Positions 8,338 through 16,056 of a DNA stretch of 64,000 nt are shown piece after piece. Source of the stretch: Sciscionella marina DSM 45152 (GTDB lineage: Bacteria > Actinomycetota > Actinomycetes > Mycobacteriales > Pseudonocardiaceae); assembly GCF_000379465.1 (NCBI RefSeq), contig NZ_KB905414.1, positions 307,342 to 371,341 on the forward strand. The letters run 5' to 3'. The notes under the pieces are model-generated. The model made no database searches. It was not told where the DNA came from and saw only the letters and a program-made list of their open reading frames with translations. The position numbers and the translations under genes were made by a program. Every line of letters starts with the position of its first letter. Positions within the stretch are counted from its first letter, which is position 1.

Positions 8338-9239
8338 CCCCGGTGTACCGGGCCAGTGCCGCCGAACTGCTCAGCACCGCCGAATCCATCGCCACCGCCT
8401 GGCAGCGGATCGGCACGAGCGGTTCCTTCCTCGCCCGCGAGCTGCACACCGGGCGGGAACTCGGGTTCGATGTGCACACCGCGCTCCCGCTCGCCTCCGT
8501 GATCAAGGTCCCGATCGCGCTGGTGGCGCTCGACCGGATCGCCGAGGGGGCCCTCGATCCAGCACTTCCGGTGACCATCGATCCCGCGGACAAGAGCGTC
8601 GGGCCGACCGGGGTTTCCGCCTTCCGCTACCCCGCCATCCTCGCGGTGGCCGATCTCGTGCACCAGATGCTGACCGTCAGCGACAACGCCAGCGCCGACG
8701 CGGTGCTCGACCTGCTCGGCCTGGACACCGTGGAAGATCGGCTCCGCGAATGGGATTGCGCCGGAATCACCGTCCGGCACCGGATGAACCGGATGTATGA
8801 GTGCGCCGCCGGGATCGCGGGCGAGAACAGCATTCTCGCCCTGGAATTGGCCATCCGCGAGGAGAGCAGCCTCGAACCGCTCGATCCCGCGCACGCCAAC
8901 CTCGGTTCCGCCGCCGCGCTCGTCGAACTGCTCGAACGCATCTGGCTCGACCGCGTCGCGCACCCCGAAGCGACCGCGGAACTGCGCCGCATCATGGGCG
9001 CACAGGTGTTCACCCAGCGGCTCTCCGCCGAGCTGCGCGCCGACGCCGTCCGGGTGAGCGGGAAAACCGGGACCTTCCTGCACCTGCGGCACGAAATCGG
9101 TGTGGTGGAAACCGATTCCGGCGACCGGATCGCCGTCGCCGCGCTCACCAGATCCGACCGGCGGGCGAGCATCGCACCCGATGTGGACCTGGCGATCGGG
9201 GCGGCCGCGCGCTCGGCCTTCGAGGCGTTGCGGGGCTAA
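8334..9239 (+). CDS. class A beta-lactamase-like serine hydrolase without signal peptide
   Basis: 301 residues of the penicillin-binding-protein/beta-lactamase fold with S55-V-I-K58, S116-D-N118 and K244-T-G246. Two things differ from true class A enzymes: there is no signal peptide (the chain starts MTPVYRASAAELL), and the omega-loop E-x-x-L-N deacylation motif is not recognisable around residues 175-190. It may be a cytoplasmic esterase, peptidase or beta-lactam binder rather than a resistance enzyme. Its ATG overlaps the LysR stop (ATGA), so translation is coupled. Its 3' end overlaps the convergent ferredoxin gene by 4 bases. Confidence 0.82.
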   Translation: MTPVYRASAAELLSTAESIATAWQRIGTSGSFLARELHTGRELGFDVHTALPLASVIKVPIALVALDRIAEGALDPALPVTIDPADKSVGPTGVSAFRYPAILAVADLVHQMLTVSDNASADAVLDLLGLDTVEDRLREWDCAGITVRHRMNRMYECAAGIAGENSILALELAIREESSLEPLDPAHANLGSAAALVELLERIWLDRVAHPEATAELRRIMGAQVFTQRLSAELRADAVRVSGKTGTFLHLRHEIGVVETDSGDRIAVAALTRSDRRASIAPDVDLAIGAAARSAFEALRG

Positions 9240-9904
9240 GCACGGGGCAGCCGGTGCGCGGACACGGCCCGGCCAGCGATGAGGTGTTCCGCGACGATCC
9301 CCGGCACGTCCCCAGGGCCGATTCGCCCGTACCAGACGTCATCGGGGTGCACGGCGAGTACGGGCGCGTGATTGCACGGGAACAGGCAGCCGGTCTGTGT
9401 GACGAGCACTCGATCGTCGCCGATTCCATTGTCCCGCAGGGTTTCCTTGACCGCGGCCGCAGTGTGTTCGGCTCCGTACGCACTGCAGCGCGGACCGCGG
9501 CAGACGAACAGGTGGTGCCGGTATCCGGGTACGTGTTCCCAGGCCGGGGAACACAACGGTGCGGCATCGGTGACCGGCTTGGTGGGTTCGGTGAGCAGTT
9601 CATCCAGCTCGCCGGGATCGGTGAGCACTCGTGTTCCGACGTGGATGGCGAGCGAATGTTCGTTGGTGCGTAACCAATGCGCGGCCACCCGGCGCAGCCA
9701 GGAGAGCTGCCCTGGTTCACCGTGCAGGTTCACCGGGATGAGGGTGATCGCGGTGTCCCCTGCTGCCCTGCGTTGGTCGAGCATCGTGCACAGGCTGGGC
9801 TCGCCGAGGTGCAGATAGGCCACGTGTTCGGCTATCCCGCGCAGTTTTTCGTGTTCTTGCGCGGCCCGCAGGTTGAGCCCGACGAGCACAGTCACGGATT
9901 CCAT
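9236..9904 (-). CDS. thioredoxin-like (2Fe-2S) ferredoxin protein of the B12 operon
   Basis: 222 residues. The N-terminal half (1-110) looks like a CbiX/sirohydrochlorin-chelatase-related fold but is not firmly assigned. The C-terminal half has Cys135, Cys140, Cys173 and Cys177 (C-x4-C and C-x3-C) in the setting LFVCRGPRC and TGCLFPCNHAP, the pattern of thioredoxin-fold 2Fe-2S ferredoxins. Such proteins are often linked to cobalamin genes. The ATG lies 13 bases inside the end of the btuD-like gene, so it is the last gene of the riboswitch-controlled operon. A role in reductive handling of imported corrinoid is an inference. Confidence 0.75.
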   Translation of the reverse strand: MESVTVLVGLNLRAAQEHEKLRGIAEHVAYLHLGEPSLCTMLDQRRAAGDTAITLIPVNLHGEPGQLSWLRRVAAHWLRTNEHSLAIHVGTRVLTDPGELDELLTEPTKPVTDAAPLCSPAWEHVPGYRHHLFVCRGPRCSAYGAEHTAAAVKETLRDNGIGDDRVLVTQTGCLFPCNHAPVLAVHPDDVWYGRIGPGDVPGIVAEHLIAGRAVSAHRLPRA

Positions 9905-10650
9905 TGGATATGCGGCCTTCCGGTGATCGGATGGGTGAGCACGCGTGCCGAGACGGCGTAGACCTCGGCGAGCAGTTCCGGGGTGAGGACCTCGTCCGGG
10001 GTTCCGTACGCGACGAGCCGCCCGGCGTCGAGCACGGCGAGCCGGTCGCAGAACGCGGCGGCGAGTTCGAGGTCGTGCAGCGCGGTGAGGGTGGTGATGC
10101 CGAGTTCGCGCACCAGGCGCAGCAGGCCGATCTGGTGCGCGAGGTCGAGGTGGTTGGTCGGTTCGTCGAGCAGCAGCAGGCTCGGCTGCTGGGCGATTGC
10201 CCTGGCCAGCTGGGTGCGCTGGCGTTCCCCGCCGGAGAGGGTGGACCAGCTGCGTTCGCTCAGCTGCGCGACCTCGGTCCGGTGCATCGCCTCGCGCACG
10301 GTGTCGTCGGATTCCGTCGCGGAGAACGAATTCCGGTGCGGTGTGCGGCCGAGCGCGACCACCTCGGCCACCGTGAGCGCGAGCTCGGTGTCCGCCTGCT
10401 GGGCGAGAAAGGCGATCAGGCGCGCCCGTTCCCGGTTGCCGAGCTCCCCCACCACCCGATCCCCGGCGAGTACCCGGCCGGTGCTCGGGGTGCGCAGTCC
10501 GGCGGCGAGCTGCAACAGGCTGGACTTGCCGGACCCGTTGCGCCCGAGCAGGCCGACCAGTTCTCCTTGCGGCACGGTGAACCCGATCGCGCGCAGGATC
10601 TCCGTGCCGCGAACCGACCAGCCGAGGTCTTCGAATCGCAGTTCGGTCAT
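9892..10650 (-). CDS. btuD: cobalamin/iron-siderophore type ABC ATPase (BtuD/FecE)
   Basis: 252 residues, the usual length. Walker A GRNGSGKS at 36-43, signature LSGGE at 138-142, Walker B LLLLDEP at 158-164 and the switch histidine in LTALHDLELA. The ATG overlaps the permease stop by 4 bases. A cobalamin riboswitch leads the operon, so vitamin B12 is the preferred substrate over siderophores; the gene symbol rests on that context. Confidence 0.9.
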   Translation of the reverse strand: MTELRFEDLGWSVRGTEILRAIGFTVPQGELVGLLGRNGSGKSSLLQLAAGLRTPSTGRVLAGDRVVGELGNRERARLIAFLAQQADTELALTVAEVVALGRTPHRNSFSATESDDTVREAMHRTEVAQLSERSWSTLSGGERQRTQLARAIAQQPSLLLLDEPTNHLDLAHQIGLLRLVRELGITTLTALHDLELAAAFCDRLAVLDAGRLVAYGTPDEVLTPELLAEVYAVSARVLTHPITGRPHIQWNP

Positions 10651-11675
10651 CGCGCCACGTCTGCCTTGCGCCGCAACAGGATCGCGAACACGGGGACACC
10701 GATCGCCGCGGTGACCACACCGATCGGCACCTCGCGATCGGTGAGGACGGTGCGCGCGCACGTGTCCGCCCACACCAGCAGAATCGCCCCGCACACCGCG
10801 GTGAGCGGAAGCAGCCTGCGGTGTGCGGGTCCGAACAGGAGGCGAACCAGATGCGGCACCACGAGTCCGACGAATCCGATCGCGCCGGTCACCGCGACGA
10901 TCACCGCGGTCATCAGGGAGGTGCCGATCATCAGTCCCCAGCGGAATCCGGTGACCGGAACCCCGAGTGTGCGGGCGGAATCCTCGCCGAAGGCGAGCGC
11001 GTCCAGCCAACCGGCGAATCCGAGTATCACCAGGATCGCGAGCACCGCGGTCACCGCGAGCCAGCTCGCCTCGGTCCAGCGCACCCCGGCGAGCGAGCCG
11101 AAGGTCCAGGAGACTATCCGCCGCGCGGCATCGGAATCCCCGCGCACCAGGACCACGAAGGAGGTGTATGCGGAGCAGAGTTGCCCGACCGCGACCCCGG
11201 CCAGCACGGTGCGCGTGGTGGCCAGCCCGCCGGTGCGGCCCATGGCGAGCAGGAAAACCAGCAATAGCGCGCTGATCGCGCCGAGAAAGGCGCCGATACC
11301 GAGGGAGGCGAAACCGCTGGCACCGAACACGATCACGGTGACCGCACCGGAGGTGCCGCCGCCGGAAATCCCGAGCAGGTACGGGTCGGCGAGTGCGTTG
11401 CGGGTCAGGGATTGCAGCACCGCGCCCGCGAGCGCGAGTCCCGCCCCGGTCGCCGCGGCCGCGACCACCCTCGGCAGCCGTAGTTGCCAGACGATCTCGT
11501 CATCGAGCACCGTGACGCCACCGGTGACCAGTCGCATCCGCCGCGCGATCACCTCGAGCACCGTGCCGACCGGGACGTGCACCGGGCCGAGCGTCACACA
11601 CACCGCGAGACTGGCGAGCAGCACCAGGATCGCGGCAGCGAGCGTGAGCCACACCGCCGTGCTTCGTCCGATCAT
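10647..11675 (-). CDS. btuC: cobalamin ABC transporter permease (BtuC/FecCD)
   Basis: 342 residues of the FecCD family with about ten hydrophobic segments. The conserved region RLPRVVAAAATGAGLALAGAVLQ, then NALADPYLLGISGGG, is the family hallmark, and GFVGLVVPHLVRLL precedes the C-terminal part. It forms the membrane channel that takes corrinoid from the BtuF-like lipoprotein. It starts 4 bases inside the binding-protein gene. Confidence 0.92.
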   Translation of the reverse strand: MIGRSTAVWLTLAAAILVLLASLAVCVTLGPVHVPVGTVLEVIARRMRLVTGGVTVLDDEIVWQLRLPRVVAAAATGAGLALAGAVLQSLTRNALADPYLLGISGGGTSGAVTVIVFGASGFASLGIGAFLGAISALLLVFLLAMGRTGGLATTRTVLAGVAVGQLCSAYTSFVVLVRGDSDAARRIVSWTFGSLAGVRWTEASWLAVTAVLAILVILGFAGWLDALAFGEDSARTLGVPVTGFRWGLMIGTSLMTAVIVAVTGAIGFVGLVVPHLVRLLFGPAHRRLLPLTAVCGAILLVWADTCARTVLTDREVPIGVVTAAIGVPVFAILLRRKADVAR

Positions 11676-12652
11676 CGGGACTCGAGCCCGCGCGCCACGG
11701 TTTCCGCTCCTTCGGCGAGCCGCACCCCGGGCATCGATTCATCGAACGGGAGGATCACGAACCGGTTGTGCCGCAACGCTTCCAGTGCGCGCAGCGCCGG
11801 ATCCTGGCGCAACCGCGCGATCTTCTCCTGCGCGGTGGAGAATCCGGCGTCGCTGAGCACGATCACATCGGGGTCGGCCGCGACGACCTTCTCCCAGCTC
11901 GCGTCGGCCCAGCCACCGGGCAGATCGGCGAACACGTTGCGCAGGCCGAGGGTGCTCATGATCAGTTGCGGGCCACCGTGTCCGGCACCCGCATAGGGAG
12001 CCTTGTCCCCCGAGTCGTACCAGAAAGCGGTGCGCCCCTTGCCCGGCTTGCGCTTGTCGAGCGCGGTGACCTCGGCCCGCTGCCGCGCGATCACCTGCTC
12101 GGCCTTGTCCCGGGCGCCGAAGGCCTTGCCCGTCTCGGTGAGTTCCTCGTACACGGTGGACCAGGAGAGTGCACCACGCAGTCGATCCTCCGCGCAGCCG
12201 AAGGGGGAGAGATAGGAGGGGATACCGAGCTGGTCGAGCCCGGACTGCGGGCCGATCGCGTCCTTTTCGTAGGCACTGGAGAAGGTCGCGTACACGAAGT
12301 CGGGTTTGCCGGCGAGCAGCTTCTCTTTGCTCGGATACTTCTTGGCGAGTACCGGGATCTTGGCGTAGGCGGCCTGCCATTTCGCGGGCAGCGGGTTGTC
12401 CAAATAGGACGTTCCGGCGAGCTGCCCGGAAACCCCGAGGGCGAGCGCGATCTCGGTCGCGCCCTGGTTGAGCGCGACGGCACGGCGCGGGCGGTCGCGC
12501 AGCGTCGAGGAGTGACCGCAGCTGGACACGGTGACCGGATAGCCGTTCCCGGAACCGCGTGACGCGGCACGCTCCTGCGGTGGACCGGCACAGCCCGCGA
12601 GCACGAATGCCGCAAGCAGGAAGGACAATCGGGCACGACCCGAGGCACGCAT
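11672..12652 (-). CDS. btuF: cobalamin-binding lipoprotein (BtuF-like)
   Basis: 326 residues with a lipoprotein signal (VLAG-C21) and a periplasmic-binding-protein class III domain: PRRAVALNQGATEIALALG begins the first lobe and VVAADPDVIVLSDAG lies in the second. It binds substrate outside the cell for the BtuCD-like transporter. The ATG has GGGAGAG upstream and directly follows the cobalamin riboswitch, which supports B12 or a precursor as ligand. Confidence 0.9.
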   Translation of the reverse strand: MRASGRARLSFLLAAFVLAGCAGPPQERAASRGSGNGYPVTVSSCGHSSTLRDRPRRAVALNQGATEIALALGVSGQLAGTSYLDNPLPAKWQAAYAKIPVLAKKYPSKEKLLAGKPDFVYATFSSAYEKDAIGPQSGLDQLGIPSYLSPFGCAEDRLRGALSWSTVYEELTETGKAFGARDKAEQVIARQRAEVTALDKRKPGKGRTAFWYDSGDKAPYAGAGHGGPQLIMSTLGLRNVFADLPGGWADASWEKVVAADPDVIVLSDAGFSTAQEKIARLRQDPALRALEALRHNRFVILPFDESMPGVRLAEGAETVARGLESR

Positions 12653-12682
12653 GTGAGCTCTCCCAACCCTCGTGGACACACG

Positions 12683-12840
12683 CGCCGTGGCAGGTCTCCT
12701 GGCTCTCGGGTCGACACCACCACACCGGCCTTCCCGGGCTCGCGCCCAGTGGCCGTCGTGCGACTCGGTGTGGTGACTCACCGATCACAGTGGCGAGGGC
12801 CGCGCCGGTCTCGCACCGGCTTCCCTTGACCACGGCTCGA
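12683..12840 (-). ncRNA. cobalamin (AdoCbl) riboswitch
   Basis: Read on the minus strand, the leader holds the B12-box core GAGCCAGGAGACCTGCC (12689-12705) at the 3' end, and at the 5' end GGGAAGCCGGTGCGAGACCGG (near 12808-12828) followed by GCCACTGTGA. These are the conserved blocks of the cobalamin riboswitch. The aptamer ends about 30 bases before the btuF ATG, so ligand binding probably hides the ribosome binding site or stops transcription when B12 is plentiful. It regulates the whole btuF-btuC-btuD-ferredoxin operon. Confidence 0.93.
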
Positions 12841-12924
12841 GCGAGCATACCGGTTGGAGCCCACGGCAAAACGAGAGACCGCGCACATCTTCCGGTCGCG
12901 GCCGGATACGCGCACAATGATCGG

Positions 12925-13824
12925 GTGATCGATCCTCGGCTGCGTATGCTCCAGCTCGTCGCCCGGTGCGGGACGGTGACGGCCGCCGCGGCCGCACTGC
13001 ACTACACCCCGTCCGCGGTCTCCCATCAGCTGCGCCAGCTCGCCGCCGAGCTCGGGGTGGAGTTGGTCGTGCAGCAGGGCAGAGGGATCCGGCTCACCGC
13101 GGCGGCGCACACGCTGCTCGAACACACCGAGCGGCTGCACGCGCAGGTCGAGCGGGCCCGCGCCGAGCTCGCCACGATCGGCGACGAACCGGGCGGGCGG
13201 TTCACCATGTGCGCCTTCTCCACCGCGGCGAGCAGGTTGCTCCCCGCGGCGGCCGCACGACTGCGGGACGCTTATCCGCAGGTGACCGTGCGGCTGATGG
13301 AAGCGGAGCCGAGCCGCTGCTTCGACCTGCTGCTTGCCCGCGAGGCCGATCTGGCCCTCGTGGTGGTCACGGCGCAGAATCCGCCGCTCGACGATGAGCG
13401 GTTCCAGCAGTACTCGCTGCTCGACGATCCGCTCGATCTCGTTGTGCCGGAAGGACATCCGCTCACCACCCGCCCCGCGGTGCAGCTCGCCGATGCCGCG
13501 CGGGAACCGTGGATCGTCGGCCGCCAGGAGAGCACCTACTACCAGCTGGTGCTCACCGCGTGCATGGCCGCCGGGTTCACCCCGGACATCGCGCACTATG
13601 CCGATGAGTGGGACACCGGAACCGCCTTGGTGGCCAACGGTTTCGGAGTGATCCTGGTGCCGAGGCTGGCGCGGCTACACTCCGACTGGCCGGTGGTGCG
13701 GCTACCGCTGCACGGTGAACCGGCACCGGCGCGCCGGATCCTGGCCGCGGTCCGCCAGGGCGCCGAGGCACATCCGACGGTGGCCAAGGCACTCGAGGTG
13801 GTGCACGAGGTCAGCCTTCGATGA
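12925..13824 (+). CDS. LysR family transcriptional regulator
   Basis: 299 residues. An N-terminal winged helix (residues 1-60; VTAAAAALHYTPSAVSHQLRQL) and a LysR substrate-binding domain (RFTMCAFSTAASRLLPAAAARL onward). The GTG start follows ACAATGATCGG, a -10-like box with no ribosome binding site, so it is probably leaderless. Its last 14 bases overlap the 3' end of the convergent reductase gene, a candidate target operon. Confidence 0.9.
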   Translation: MIDPRLRMLQLVARCGTVTAAAAALHYTPSAVSHQLRQLAAELGVELVVQQGRGIRLTAAAHTLLEHTERLHAQVERARAELATIGDEPGGRFTMCAFSTAASRLLPAAAARLRDAYPQVTVRLMEAEPSRCFDLLLAREADLALVVVTAQNPPLDDERFQQYSLLDDPLDLVVPEGHPLTTRPAVQLADAAREPWIVGRQESTYYQLVLTACMAAGFTPDIAHYADEWDTGTALVANGFGVILVPRLARLHSDWPVVRLPLHGEPAPARRILAAVRQGAEAHPTVAKALEVVHEVSLR

Positions 13825-14815
13825 CCAGGGGCTCCTGAGGTTTCGCACAGCAGAGCAGGATCCGGTTGCGTTCGATCTCCTTCGGCCGGATCCCACCATT
13901 GTGTCGCATGTGGACCGATCCGGAGAGGAGCGTGTGCTTGCAGGTGCCGCACATTCCCTGGCCGCAGGAAAACGGCACACTGACCCCGGCCTGCTGTGCC
14001 GCGTCCAGCACGGTCTGCTCGGCCCCGCATTCGAAGCTGGCCGCGCCGAGCCGCACCGGATAGTTCACCGTGCTCGGTCCCGTCTGTTCGACGGTGAACC
14101 GTTCCTCGGTGTAGTTCCCCGGATCCGCGCCGAGCAGCGCGAGAATCTCGGTGATCCGTTCCCGGTAGCCGTGCGGCCCGCAGCAGAACACCGCGCGCTC
14201 GGTGATATCGGGGACGAGCGCGGCTAGCGATTCGGCGGTGAGGCCCGCACGCCCGTAGCTGTTCGCCACCCGGAAATTCGGGGCACTGGCAGCGATCGCG
14301 TCCAGCTCGGCGCCGAAGATCCGGTCGGCCGGGCCGCGTGCGGTGTGCAGGAACACCGCATCGGCCGTGCTGCCGAGATCGAACAGGGTCCTGATCATCG
14401 CCATGACCGGAGTGATGCCACTGCCCGCGGACAGGAACAGGTATCGTGACTCCGGCCGCGTGGTGTAGGAGAACTGTGTTGCATAGGAAAATCGCCCGAA
14501 CGGGCCGCTCGCCTCGAGTGTCTGCCCGACGCGCAGTTCCTCGTGCAGGTAACCGGATCCGGCACCACCGGGATGGTGTTTCACCGTGAGCTCCAGGGTT
14601 TCCGGGCGCGTCGGCGGGGAGGCGATCGTGTAGCAGCGTTCCCCGACCGGGAGCCGCAGCATCAGGTACTGGCCGGGCCGGAACGCCAGCGCGGTATCGG
14701 GTTCGAACACGAAGGTCCGCACATCGTGGGTGGCGGGCCGGATCGCCGTGCAGCGTAACCGGAGCTCGACCGGTTCGGGGGTGTACCGGGCCTCTTCCGC
14801 GAGCAGAACGGTCAT
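13811..14815 (-). CDS. GbcB-like ferredoxin reductase of a betaine demethylase system
   Basis: 334 residues: FAD-binding barrel (GQYLMLRLPVGERCYTIAS), NAD-binding domain (LFLSAGSGITPVMAMIRTL) and a C-terminal plant-type 2Fe-2S domain with Cys284, Cys289, Cys292 and Cys322. It would pass NADH electrons to the Rieske oxygenase encoded just upstream, whose stop it overlaps by 4 bases. This FAD-NAD-Fd order with a Rieske partner and a DgcA-like gene matches glycine-betaine (GbcAB) and stachydrine systems. Confidence 0.88.
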   Translation of the reverse strand: MTVLLAEEARYTPEPVELRLRCTAIRPATHDVRTFVFEPDTALAFRPGQYLMLRLPVGERCYTIASPPTRPETLELTVKHHPGGAGSGYLHEELRVGQTLEASGPFGRFSYATQFSYTTRPESRYLFLSAGSGITPVMAMIRTLFDLGSTADAVFLHTARGPADRIFGAELDAIAASAPNFRVANSYGRAGLTAESLAALVPDITERAVFCCGPHGYRERITEILALLGADPGNYTEERFTVEQTGPSTVNYPVRLGAASFECGAEQTVLDAAQQAGVSVPFSCGQGMCGTCKHTLLSGSVHMRHNGGIRPKEIERNRILLCCAKPQEPLVIEG

Positions 14816-16056
14816 GCATGCGCTCCCAACCGGTCGAGATACCAGTCGCAGAACTGGTCGACCTGGTATTCGCTTGTGGTGTACGGGCCGGGAACATAGG
14901 CGGGGCTGCGCACTCCGAGTTGCGCGCGCTCCACGAATCCGGCGTCCTGTTCGTTCGTCCTGCGCCACACCTCGGTCAGCTGTTGCCGGTCGAAGTCGCG
15001 TCCCTCGACCGCGTCCTCGTGTACCAGCCAGGTGGTGCGCACCAGGGTTTCCCCTGCCGAGAGCGGGACGGCGGAGAAGGTGACCGCGTGGTCGCTGCAC
15101 ACGTGCAGCCACACATTCGGTTGCAGGTGCAGGGAAAACCGGCCCAGTCTGGGTTCGCCGATATCGCCGAGCAGTTTCGTGCAGATCACCCGGCCGTCGC
15201 TGCTGAACGACTCTCCCGCGCCGTCCATCGGTTCGCGCTGCACCCGGAATCCGCTCACTCGCCCGGACAGCTGCTCGATCAGCCGGTGCGCAAGGCCGAG
15301 CGAATCGCAGGTGTCCCGCAGCGCGGTGTCCGCGGCGACGTAGCGGTCGAACGCGGCGCGCAGGGTGGCCGGGACTTCCTCGTCGGTGTAGCCGTAGGTG
15401 GGGAACAGTGAACAGGACAGTTCCGGGTGCCCGTCGCAGTGGTAGCACTCCCGGTTGTTCTCCATCACCAGCTTCCAGTTGCCCCGTTCCACCAGGTCGA
15501 TCTGCTCGATCACCGTGGCACGGTCGAGCCGGTGCGGTGCGGCGTAGCGTTCGATGATCGCGGCGACCTCGGCGAAATCCTCCGGCGGATGTTCGGCGAG
15601 GCAACAGAACACGAATCCGCCCGCCACCTGGACGGCCACCGGTTTGAGCCCGAAACAACCGGGATCGAAGCCCGGCGGCGGGGACACCGCGTGCAGCAGT
15701 GAGCCGTCGGTGCGGTAGGTCCATTTATGGTAGCCGCACACGATATTGCCGACCGATCCGCTGGATTCGGTGAGGATCCGGGCGCCGCGATGGCGGCAGA
15801 CGTTGTGCATGGCGCGCACCTGTTCATCGTCGTCGCGCAGCACGATCACCGAGTACGGGCCGATCTCCACGGTGACGAAGTCGCCCGGTTCCGGGATTTC
15901 GGCCTCCGTGGTGGCCAGTAGCCAGTGCCGCGCGAAGATCGCCTCGATATCGGCGTGGAAGATCTCCGGGCTGGTGTAGAACTCGGCGGGCAGGCTGTGC
16001 CCTTTCTTGCGGCGCGCGATGAGTTCGGCGATCCGCGTGTCGACGAGCGTGGTCAT
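14812..16056 (-). CDS. GbcA-like Rieske oxygenase, quaternary-amine demethylase alpha subunit
   Basis: 414 residues. The Rieske cluster ligands are Cys87-x-His89 and Cys107-x2-His110. The mononuclear iron site lies in NNRECYHCDGH (His206 and His210), a motif characteristic of the GbcA/Stc2/carnitine group. These enzymes oxidise an N-methyl of a trimethyl- or dimethylammonium compound, releasing formaldehyde. The spacing between the two iron histidines is one residue shorter than the H-x4-H I recall for GbcA. The start MTTLVDTRIAE is chosen over an upstream one because AAAGGAG precedes it and it overlaps the neighbour by 4 bases. Confidence 0.88.
   Translation of the reverse strand: MTTLVDTRIAELIARRKKGHSLPAEFYTSPEIFHADIEAIFARHWLLATTEAEIPEPGDFVTVEIGPYSVIVLRDDDEQVRAMHNVCRHRGARILTESSGSVGNIVCGYHKWTYRTDGSLLHAVSPPPGFDPGCFGLKPVAVQVAGGFVFCCLAEHPPEDFAEVAAIIERYAAPHRLDRATVIEQIDLVERGNWKLVMENNRECYHCDGHPELSCSLFPTYGYTDEEVPATLRAAFDRYVAADTALRDTCDSLGLAHRLIEQLSGRVSGFRVQREPMDGAGESFSSDGRVICTKLLGDIGEPRLGRFSLHLQPNVWLHVCSDHAVTFSAVPLSAGETLVRTTWLVHEDAVEGRDFDRQQLTEVWRRTNEQDAGFVERAQLGVRSPAYVPGPYTTSEYQVDQFCDWYLDRLGAHA

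Noticed and set aside
9236..10720. Apparent 494-residue fusion of an ABC ATPase frame with the ferredoxin protein
   Set aside because: The first 270 codons are an out-of-frame reading of the ATPase gene. The real ferredoxin protein starts at the ATG at 9904 after a 13-base overlap.
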